DNA of 64,000 nt from Rikenellaceae bacterium (GTDB taxonomy: Bacteria > Bacteroidota > Bacteroidia > Bacteroidales > Rikenellaceae), in contig SUZR01000007.1 in the NCBI GenBank assembly GCA_015059845.1, positions 1-64,000 of the forward strand, in the 5' to 3' direction. Under the pieces are notes generated by a model. The model saw only the letters and a list, made by a program, of their open reading frames with translations. It did no database searches and had not been told where the DNA came from. The translations under genes were made by a program, and so were the position numbers. Each line of letters opens with the position of its first letter. The first letter of the stretch is position 1. Positions 7,318-14,165 of this stretch are shown here, piece after piece.

Positions 7318-7853
7318 GTCAATTCAAAAATTATTCGTAAATTTGTCGTAAGCAACTGTAGTTCTGAAGCTTGTATGGCAAAAGTCGGACTCGAAAACGA
7401 CACCTTGAAACAACCCAAGTGTCCCTCGAATTGGGAGTATAGTACTGGGCAAAGGCAATTGCTTGATATACAGAGCGGGGAGCAGATGGACAGACTCTCG
7501 TTTTCCGCTCAAACGAAGAAGCAGTCCAAACGGGCTGCTTTTTTCGTTTGACACGATAACTCGCCCGAAGCGACCCCAAGTTGCCCCCTGTCAGGGGGTT
7601 AGGGGGTGTAAATATAGTTCGCGAGAATTGCCTATGCGAAGCGTGGGCTCGAGTCTCGTTTTCCGCTCAAAATCAAAAGGTTGGTATTTAGCCAGCCTTT
7701 TTGATTTTAGGATAATTAGGTTCGAAGGAGCGACCCCACACGTCCCTTTCAGGGGCAGGGGGTGTAAATATAGTTCGCGTTATCGGCACTCCCATCTTAA
7801 TACTCCTCGTTGCATAATATTTGACGGGTGAAAGATTTTAATGCAAAAAATAT
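7318..7853. repeat. Twice-repeated composite block, period about 160 bases
   Basis: No gene is supported here. Two diverged copies of a composite unit follow each other. Each has an 18-base identical string starting TCTCGTTTTCCGCTC (7496-7513 and 7654-7671), directly followed by a long hairpin ending in T-rich sequence (7511-7549 and 7669-7709), then a C-rich palindromic block containing GCGACCCC, a CCCC-GGGG hairpin and GTGTAAATATAGTTCGCG (7569-7623 and 7729-7779). The 18-base string looks like a tRNA 3' end but no tRNA folds. It may be an attachment site duplicated by integration, or a Bacteroidetes REP-like repeat. Confidence 0.55.
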
Positions 7854-7881
7854 TAACTTTGTGTAGGTAAATTATATAACT

Positions 7882-8421
7882 ATGGCAAAGAGAGTTTTGA
7901 TTTTATCGGGGTCACCGCGCAAGGGCGGTAATTCTGATACATTGTGCGAGCAGTTCGCTAAGGGTGCTGCGGAGGCAGGGCACGAGGTTGAGAAGATTTG
8001 GGTGCAGGGTAAGAAGATTGCTCCGTGTCTTGCGTGTTACTATTGCAAAGACCACGCGGGCGAGTGCGCCATTAAGGATGATATGAAGGAGGTTTTGGAT
8101 AAGATGCTTGCGGCCGATGTGCTGGTACTATCGTCGCCCGTCTATTTCTATTCGATTTCGGCGCAGCTCAAGGCTGTTATTGACCGCACGGTGGCTCGCT
8201 GGCTGGAGTTCCGCGACAAGGAGTTTTATTACATTATGACAGCTGCGGAGGATAGTGATACCGTTATGGATTGCACGCTGGAGTGTATGCGCGGCTTGGC
8301 CGAGTGCCTGGAGGGCTCGGTGGAACGGGGTGTAATTTACGGCAAGGGAGTTTACGAGAAGGGTGAAATCGAAAATCATCCAGCAATGCGCGAGGCATAC
8401 GAAATGGGAAAAGGGGTTTAA
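7882..8421 (+). CDS. NADPH-dependent FMN reductase / flavodoxin-fold protein
   Basis: A 179-residue protein with the FMN phosphate loop ILSGSPRKGGNSD (residues 7-19) and the flavin-contacting SSPVYFYSISAQLKAVIDR (79-97). CLACYYCK (49-56) provides a Cys-x2-Cys as in iron-sulfur flavoproteins of this family, although a cluster is not certain. Such proteins reduce quinones, nitro compounds or iron clusters with NAD(P)H and FMN in the cytosol. A TAACTTTG -7 element lies at 7854-7861. The stop codon sits inside its own terminator hairpin (8409-8432). Exact substrate cannot be told. Confidence 0.85.
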   Translation: MAKRVLILSGSPRKGGNSDTLCEQFAKGAAEAGHEVEKIWVQGKKIAPCLACYYCKDHAGECAIKDDMKEVLDKMLAADVLVLSSPVYFYSISAQLKAVIDRTVARWLEFRDKEFYYIMTAAEDSDTVMDCTLECMRGLAECLEGSVERGVIYGKGVYEKGEIENHPAMREAYEMGKGV

Positions 8422-8432
8422 ACCCCTTTTTT
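8409..8432 (+). terminator. Terminator overlapping the flavoprotein stop codon
   Basis: AAAAGGGGTTT and its complement AAACCCCTTTT form a hairpin whose loop contains the TAA stop (8419-8421), followed by T residues. Confidence 0.75.
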
Positions 8433-8444
8433 CTTTATATAGTC

Positions 8445-8475
8445 TTGGGCGCTATGTCGAAATTCGTTACCTTTG
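8445..8475 (+). promoter_or_regulatory. Bacteroidetes-type promoter of the acetyltransferase gene
   Basis: TTG at 8445-8447, a 20-base spacer and TACCTTTG at 8468-8475. It lies 32 bases before the ATG at 8507 and rules out the longer start at 8363. Confidence 0.7.
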
Positions 8476-8506
8476 GGGTAGATTTATTGCAATAAAACCT
8501 TTAGAA

Positions 8507-9100
8507 ATGACCGAAAAAGAGAAGATGTTGCGTCAGGTGTTGTATGATGCAAACAACGATACGGACCTTATCGAGGAGCGTAAGGTGGCCAAAGACCTTT
8601 GCTACGATTTCAACCATCTGCGCCCATCTGATACTGCTGGACAACAGCGAATTATGCGCCAGCTGTTGGGCAAGACTGCGGGCAATAGCTTCTGCATCGT
8701 AGCCCCTTTTTGGTGCGATTACGGCTACAATATTGAGATTGGCGAGAACTTCTTTGCTAACCACAACACGGTGATTTTGGACGGCGCGAAGGTGACGTTC
8801 GGCAACAATGTCTTCATAGCACCTAACTGCGGCTTTCACACTGCGGGACACCCCATCGATGCCGAGCGCAGAAACAGAGGTTTGGAGTACGCTTATCCCA
8901 TTACGGTGGGCGACAATGTGTGGATTGGTGCGGGCGTGCAGGTAATGCCGGGTGTTACGATTGGCTCGAATGTCGTGATTGGCGGAGGCTCGGTGGTGGT
9001 CAAGGATATTCCATCGAATGTGGTGGCGGTGGGCAATCCCTGTCGTGTTCTGCGCCCAATCACCGACGAAGACAAGCAGAAATCGTGGGATAGGGAGTAG
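8507..9100 (+). CDS. Sugar/maltose O-acetyltransferase (LbH, hexapeptide repeat)
   Basis: A 197-residue protein of the maltose/galactoside O-acetyltransferase family. The N-terminal helical cap (EKMLRQVLYDANNDTDLIEER) is followed by a left-handed beta helix with hexapeptide turns, including the catalytic-His segment FHTAGHPIDAERR (about 112-124) and GVQVMPGVTIGSNVVIGGGSVVVKDIP. It transfers acetyl from acetyl-CoA to a sugar hydroxyl. The start at 8507 is chosen because the promoter at 8445-8475 excludes the in-frame ATG at 8363, which lies in the previous gene. The acceptor sugar is unknown. Confidence 0.9.
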   Translation: MTEKEKMLRQVLYDANNDTDLIEERKVAKDLCYDFNHLRPSDTAGQQRIMRQLLGKTAGNSFCIVAPFWCDYGYNIEIGENFFANHNTVILDGAKVTFGNNVFIAPNCGFHTAGHPIDAERRNRGLEYAYPITVGDNVWIGAGVQVMPGVTIGSNVVIGGGSVVVKDIPSNVVAVGNPCRVLRPITDEDKQKSWDRE

Positions 9101-9155
9101 TTATGCGTTATATAGAAAAATTATTAACTTTGTAGAAGAATTAATACCGACCACT

Positions 9156-9875
9156 ATGACACCGATAGAGTTTATCGAAAAGTTTCGTGAGGCGTTTGGC
9201 GAGGCTGCGCCGTTGCCGATTGCGTTTTGGTATGGCGACACAGCCGTAAATGCCGAGAGCCGTGTGCCACGATGTATGATTGGTGCAATTCGCAAGGTGT
9301 GCGAGGGTAATGCCCTGACACTCACTGCTGAGAATGTGCAGTGCGGAGGCGGTGCGCTCTATACCGCATTTCAGCCTATGCCCGAGCCTGTACCGATGTT
9401 TGTGTCGGAAACGGAGCATTACAAGCAGACGCCCGAGCAGGTGCGTGCTTATGTTGAGAGTCTCGAAATAGAGATTACCCAGAAGCCTTATCTTAACTTT
9501 CTACGTGTTGATAAGCTCACGAGTTGGGATGGTGTCGAGGCGATTGTTTTCTTTGCTACGCCCGACGTTTTGTCGGGGCTCTGCACCTGGGTATTCTACG
9601 ACAATGACGCTGAGGATGCTATTCTGACGAAGTTTGCATCGGGATGTGCTGCAACGGTTTCATTCGCTACGGTGGAGAATCGCAAGGGTGGCCGCCGTTG
9701 TTTCCTCGGAATGTTCGATCCTTCGGCACGACCTCTTGTTCCGAAGAACGAGCTGACCTTTGCCGTGCCAATGAGCCGCTTTAAGGAGATGCTGACGACA
9801 ATGCCCGACTCGGCGCTATATCAGAAGGCCTTCTCGGTGGTTCGCCGAAGAATAAACGGAGAGATAACACGATAA
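9156..9875 (+). CDS. DUF169 family protein
   Basis: A 239-residue protein matching the DUF169 pattern: PLPIAFWYGD near the N-terminus, a mid-region Cys-rich CGGGALYTAF, and FFATPDVLSGLCTW. DUF169 proteins are cytosolic, of unknown biochemical role, found in anaerobes. The start at 9156 is selected over an upstream ATG at 8979, which lies in the acetyltransferase gene, because a TAACTTTG -7 box at 9125-9132 places transcription start just before it. The next gene, pncB, begins 10 bases later, so they are probably co-transcribed. Confidence 0.8.
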   Translation: MTPIEFIEKFREAFGEAAPLPIAFWYGDTAVNAESRVPRCMIGAIRKVCEGNALTLTAENVQCGGGALYTAFQPMPEPVPMFVSETEHYKQTPEQVRAYVESLEIEITQKPYLNFLRVDKLTSWDGVEAIVFFATPDVLSGLCTWVFYDNDAEDAILTKFASGCAATVSFATVENRKGGRRCFLGMFDPSARPLVPKNELTFAVPMSRFKEMLTTMPDSALYQKAFSVVRRRINGEITR

Positions 9876-9885
9876 AAACAGGAAT

Positions 9886-11076
9886 ATGATAATTCGCTCA
9901 ATTCTCGAGAATGACCTCTATAAATTTTCGATGTCATACTACTACCAGGTGCATTATCCCAATGCGTGGGGTGCATTTACCTTCCACGACCGCAACAACA
10001 CCCAATATACCGAGGAGTTCGTGGCTGCTCTGAAGGAGGAGTTTGCAAATCTTGCTACGCTTTCGCTGCAGCGCTCGGAGTTTACGTGGGCGGTAAAGAC
10101 CATCAACTATATTCCTCAATGCTTCTGGGAGTGGCTCAGCCAATTTAGATTTGAGCCCGAGAAAATTAATATCTGGCTGGATGAGGAGCGCCATCTGCAT
10201 ATAGAGGTTGCCGATTTGATGTATAAGGTCACCTTCTACGAGATTCCTATTCTGGCGATGGTCTCCGAGCTTTATCACCGCTATATTGGCGATGGCTCCC
10301 AGACCCGTGCCGAGCTGGCCGAGGTTATGACACCCCGTATGGAACATAAAGCGGCACTTGCTGCAAAGCATAATCTCTATTTTGCCGATTTCGGTATGCG
10401 CCGCCGCTTCAGCACCCACTCCGAGGAGCTTGTTATCGAGTATATGAAGGAGCATTGTCCCACCTTTGCGGGTACTTCGACCGTTGCCCTTGCTATGAAG
10501 TACAACATCCGACCTATCGGCACGATGGCGCACGAGTGTTTTATGTTTCAGGCGGCTGTACACACTCCCAAGGAGGCCAACTATGAGGTTATGGAGCGCT
10601 GGGTGGATGTTTACGATGGCAATCTGGGTACGGTGCTCACCGACACCTACACCGTCGATGCCTTCCTGCGCAACTTCTCGATGAAACTTGCGAAGCTGTA
10701 TGATGGCGTGCGCCACGATAGCGGTGACCCAAAATTGTTTGGCGACAGAATAATCAAAAAATACGAGTCGTATGGCATTGACCCCCTGAGCAAGACGATA
10801 GTCTTCTCGGATGGTCTTGATTTTGAGGCAGCTGCCGATATCAAGGAGTATTTTGCTGGCCGTATCAAGGTGACATTCGGCATTGGCACTAACCTCACGT
10901 GCGATATCCCAGGTGTTCGCCCGATGAATATCGTTATGAAGTTGAAAGAGTGCCGTATCAACGAGCGTCAGCCTGTGTATGGCTGCGTGAAACTGAGTGA
11001 CGTTGCGAGTAAGGCAATCGGCGCAAGGGAGGATATCGCCAACTATAAGTATCAACTTGGAATAAACGAGAACTAA
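9886..11076 (+). CDS. pncB: Nicotinate phosphoribosyltransferase
   Basis: A 396-residue enzyme of NAD salvage that converts nicotinate, PRPP and ATP to nicotinate mononucleotide in the cytosol. The N-terminus (ILENDLYKFSMSYYYQVHYP) and the signature YDGVRHDSGDP with downstream IVFSDGLDFE and FGIGTNLTCD are characteristic, as is TYTVDAFLRNF. Length fits the proteobacterial-type PncB (about 400). Neighbours on both sides are within 10 bases, so it shares a transcript with the DUF169 and GNAT genes. A 444-codon open frame on the opposite strand (9934-11268) is an artefact of its codon use. Confidence 0.95.
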   Translation: MIIRSILENDLYKFSMSYYYQVHYPNAWGAFTFHDRNNTQYTEEFVAALKEEFANLATLSLQRSEFTWAVKTINYIPQCFWEWLSQFRFEPEKINIWLDEERHLHIEVADLMYKVTFYEIPILAMVSELYHRYIGDGSQTRAELAEVMTPRMEHKAALAAKHNLYFADFGMRRRFSTHSEELVIEYMKEHCPTFAGTSTVALAMKYNIRPIGTMAHECFMFQAAVHTPKEANYEVMERWVDVYDGNLGTVLTDTYTVDAFLRNFSMKLAKLYDGVRHDSGDPKLFGDRIIKKYESYGIDPLSKTIVFSDGLDFEAAADIKEYFAGRIKVTFGIGTNLTCDIPGVRPMNIVMKLKECRINERQPVYGCVKLSDVASKAIGAREDIANYKYQLGINEN

Positions 11077-11079
11077 ACA

Positions 11080-11658
11080 ATGGCCACGAATCTTTCCCCC
11101 GTTAGGATTGTAGTGCGGGCAGCACGACGTGAGGATGCGGATGTTATTGCTCGCGTGGTGGCAATGGCTATTGGCGATGAGCAGGCTCTGCGGGCATATT
11201 GTGGCGATGATTATCTTGCCGTTCTGACCGAGGTTGCCCGACGGGAGGCCACGCAGTATAGTTGGCAATACGCCTTTGTGGCGGAGGTTGCAGGTGAGGT
11301 TGCGGGTGCCATTGTGGGTTATGATGGCGCGCGGTTAGGTGAGTTGCGCGAGGGAACGTTTGCTGTTCTGCGTGAGTGCGTTGGGCGTGTGCCGCAGATT
11401 GCTGATGAAACAGAGGCGGGCGAGTATTATCTCGACTCGGTGGGTGTGCTGCCCAAGTTCCGAGGCCACGGCGTAGGAGGTGCGTTGATTGCTGCCTTCT
11501 GCGAAAATGCTTATGCCGAGGGGCACGCGTGCGTGGGACTTATTGTCGATAATGACAACCCGCAGGCCGAGAATTTGTACTCGGCACTCGGCTTTGAGCG
11601 CGTAGGTAGGCGGATATTTTTCGGCCATCAGATGTGGCATTTACAACGAAACCGATAA
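11080..11658 (+). CDS. GNAT family N-acetyltransferase
   Basis: A 192-residue protein with the GNAT core: N-terminal VVRAARREDADVIARVV, beta-strand pair AFVAEVAGEVAGAIVGY, and the acetyl-CoA loop LDSVGVLPKFRGHGVGGALI (Q/RxxGxG/A) around residues 117-137, then LIVDNDNPQAENLYSALGFERVGRR. It begins 3 bases after pncB, suggesting co-translation. The acceptor is unknown; GNAT enzymes acetylate amines of proteins, polyamines or antibiotics. Confidence 0.88.
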   Translation: MATNLSPVRIVVRAARREDADVIARVVAMAIGDEQALRAYCGDDYLAVLTEVARREATQYSWQYAFVAEVAGEVAGAIVGYDGARLGELREGTFAVLRECVGRVPQIADETEAGEYYLDSVGVLPKFRGHGVGGALIAAFCENAYAEGHACVGLIVDNDNPQAENLYSALGFERVGRRIFFGHQMWHLQRNR

Positions 11659-11672
11659 ACATAAATAAAACG

Positions 11673-12323
11673 ATGAAACAACTAATTTTTACCCTATTGT
11701 TTGCGTGCGCTGCGATGGCTGCTTCGGCGCAGACGCTTGACAGAATGCAGTGGTTTAACGAGCCTGAGAATTGGAGCGTCGAGGATGGCCGCCTTACGAT
11801 GGATGTCACGCCGCAGAGCGACTATTGGCGTATCTCGCATTACGGTTTTACGGTTGACGACGCCCCCTTCCTCTACACCACACGCGGTGGCGAATTTGAG
11901 GTTAAGGTGAAGATTTCGGGCGACTATAAGGTGCGCTTCGACCAGGCGGGTCTGATGATTCGCATCGATAAGGAGAACTATATCAAGACGGGCATTGAGT
12001 ATGTCGATGGCAAATACAACCTGAGTGCTGTGGTAACGCACCACACCAGCGACTGGAGTGTTATAGAGCTGGATAAACCTGTTGATTACATCTGGATTAA
12101 GGCGGTACGCAGACTGGATGCAGTGGAGATTTTCTACTCGTTTGACGATGTAACCTACACGATGATGCGCAACTGCTGGCTGGAGGATAATACGCCCGTA
12201 ATGGTGGGTGTGATGGCTGCCTGCCCCGATGGCAACGGCTTTAAGGCTACGTTCGAGAACTTCAAGATTAAGCATCTGCCCGACCAGCGTCGTCTGGAGT
12301 GGCTGGAGAAGAATAAGGAGTAG
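11673..12323 (+). CDS. Exported DUF1349 family protein
   Basis: A 216-residue protein with a signal peptide (MKQLIFTLLFACAAMAASAQ, cleavage after about residue 19), then a concanavalin-like domain with the DUF1349 features: WFNEPENW, SDYWRISHYGFTVDDAPF, QAGLMIRIDKENYIKTGIEYVDG and VGVMAACPDG near the end. Such domains bind or process carbohydrate outside the cytosol, but enzymatic activity is not established. The start at 11673 is preferred because it gives a clean signal peptide; the upstream ATG at 11634 is inside the GNAT gene. It follows that gene by 14 bases. Confidence 0.8.
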   Translation: MKQLIFTLLFACAAMAASAQTLDRMQWFNEPENWSVEDGRLTMDVTPQSDYWRISHYGFTVDDAPFLYTTRGGEFEVKVKISGDYKVRFDQAGLMIRIDKENYIKTGIEYVDGKYNLSAVVTHHTSDWSVIELDKPVDYIWIKAVRRLDAVEIFYSFDDVTYTMMRNCWLEDNTPVMVGVMAACPDGNGFKATFENFKIKHLPDQRRLEWLEKNKE

Positions 12324-12434
12324 CCAAAAGGCGAAAACTGCCAATATCTGCAACCAGGGAGATAGTAAAATATCTTTTGGGCGTGTGTGTGGTAATGAAA
12401 AAATGATTATCTTTACACACCTAATGAATTTGAT

Positions 12435-14105
12435 ATGTTGGATAGAGTCAAAGTTTTGTGTCAGAACACCTCGGTTGAGGTGGAGGTAGAGATGGGTATT
12501 ACGCTCGGTGAGCTGCTCGCGCGATTGAATATCAAGGGTGAATATCCCATCCTGGCGGCCTATGTGAATAACCGCCTAAAGGAGTTGAATAGCCGCCTGT
12601 TCAAACCCGCCGTGGTGCGATTTATCGATATCACTCACTTTGAGGGTTATCGTGTCTATCAGCGCACCATTTCGTTTATTCTGCACAAGGCGGTGTGGGA
12701 CCTCTACCGCGACCGCAAGTTCTATATCCGTCACTCGCTGGGACGAGGTTTTTACTGCGAGTTTGACGATGGCAACCCGATAACGGATGAGGAGATTGAG
12801 GCTCTGCGTGAGCGTATGCAGGCCATTATCGATAGCCGCTACACGATAAATCGTATGCGTCTGCTCACCTCGGAGATAAACGGCATCTACGAGCGCTTCG
12901 GCTTTGACGATAAGGTGGCGCTGCTCAACACCCGCCCGCGTCTGTATAGCGACATCTACCGTATGGACGATATCGTCGGCTACTTCTATGGCGCTCTGAC
13001 GCCCGATTCGGGATATATACATCTGTTCGACATACGCCGTTACTACAACGGATTCTATATAGCTCTGCCTACGCGCACCGACCCCTCGAAGCTCGATATG
13101 AATGTACATTGGGCAAAGATGTTCGATGTCTTCCGCGAGTATCACCGCTGGGTGGATATTATGGGCGTGCCTACCGTCGGTATGCTCAACCGTAAGGTGC
13201 TGGATGGCGATGTGAGCGAACTTATAAAGGTTGCCGAGGCCTTCCACGAGAAGAAGATTGCCGCTATGGCCGACCAGATTGACGAGGCCAACCGCACGCA
13301 CGGCACACGTGTGGTGCTAATCTCGGGCCCCTCGTCGAGTGGAAAGACCACAACGGCAAAGCGTCTGGGTATCCAGCTGCGTATCTTGGGCCTTGACCCT
13401 GTGCTTATTTCGTTGGACGATTACTTCGTGGATAGAGAGCGTACCCCCAAGGATGAGAATGGCGACTACGACTTCGAGGCTCTGGAGGCTATCGATTTGG
13501 AGCTGCTCAACAGCGACCTTCAGCGTCTGATGGCGGGTGAGAGTGTCGAAGTGCCACGTTACGATTTTATTACGGGCACACGCCAGTGGCACGACACGCC
13601 GCTGAAGCTCACCGACCGCTCAATCCTTATTATGGAGGGCATCCACGGTCTTAATCCGCGTCTTACACCAAGTATTCCCCGCGAGCAGAAGTTCTGCATC
13701 TACGCTTCGTGCCTGACCTCGGTTGCGATGGATAACCTCTCTCGCATTGCTACTACCGATAACCGTATGTTGCGCCGCATTACACGCGACTACGCTACAC
13801 GCGGAGCAAACGCTCTGGCTACGTTGCAGCGCTGGCCGAGCGTGCGTCGTGGCGAGGAGAAGCATATCTTCCCCTATCAGGAGAATGCCGATGTGATATT
13901 CAATACCTCGCTCTTTTACGAGATTCTTGTTCTGCGTCCCAAGATTGAGCCTATCCTGCGCGAGGTACCCGACACGGAGCCTGAGTATGGTGAGGCTAAG
14001 CGCCTGCTGAAGTTCTTGGATAACTTCATCCCCATCCAGACCGAGGAGATTCCCCCGACCTCTATCCTGCGCGAGTTTATCGGCGGCAGCAGCTTTAAGT
14101 ATTAG
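12435..14105 (+). CDS. Nucleoside (uridine-type) kinase with N-terminal TGS domain
   Basis: A 556-residue cytosolic protein with three parts: an N-terminal TGS-like ubiquitin-fold domain (about 1-65), a middle threonyl-tRNA-synthetase-second-domain-like region (TISFILHKAVWDLY ... RGFYCEF), and a C-terminal P-loop kinase with GPSSSGKTT (298-306), SLDDYFVDRERTP and MEGIHGLNP. This fused architecture is annotated as uridine/nucleoside kinase in Bacteroidetes and Firmicutes. It would phosphorylate a nucleoside with ATP or GTP; the role of the TGS part is unknown. TATCTTTA about 25 bases before the ATG may be the -7 element. Confidence 0.88.
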   Translation: MLDRVKVLCQNTSVEVEVEMGITLGELLARLNIKGEYPILAAYVNNRLKELNSRLFKPAVVRFIDITHFEGYRVYQRTISFILHKAVWDLYRDRKFYIRHSLGRGFYCEFDDGNPITDEEIEALRERMQAIIDSRYTINRMRLLTSEINGIYERFGFDDKVALLNTRPRLYSDIYRMDDIVGYFYGALTPDSGYIHLFDIRRYYNGFYIALPTRTDPSKLDMNVHWAKMFDVFREYHRWVDIMGVPTVGMLNRKVLDGDVSELIKVAEAFHEKKIAAMADQIDEANRTHGTRVVLISGPSSSGKTTTAKRLGIQLRILGLDPVLISLDDYFVDRERTPKDENGDYDFEALEAIDLELLNSDLQRLMAGESVEVPRYDFITGTRQWHDTPLKLTDRSILIMEGIHGLNPRLTPSIPREQKFCIYASCLTSVAMDNLSRIATTDNRMLRRITRDYATRGANALATLQRWPSVRRGEEKHIFPYQENADVIFNTSLFYEILVLRPKIEPILREVPDTEPEYGEAKRLLKFLDNFIPIQTEEIPPTSILREFIGGSSFKY

Positions 14106-14165
14106 TCGGGGCAGCAAAAGTTAAGGAGAAAAATAACAAAGAAACAAAAATAAAACTACTGAAAA

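Noticed and set aside
7463..7831. 122-codon frame across the repeated block, and an apparent tRNA at 7474-7507
   Set aside because: The frame crosses two copies of the same hairpins. GAGCGG...CCGCTC pairs like an acceptor stem, but only 39 bases lie between and no arms fold.
9934..11268. 444-codon open frame on the minus strand opposite pncB
   Set aside because: Exact antisense of a recognised enzyme, no family resemblance; caused by GC-rich codon use.
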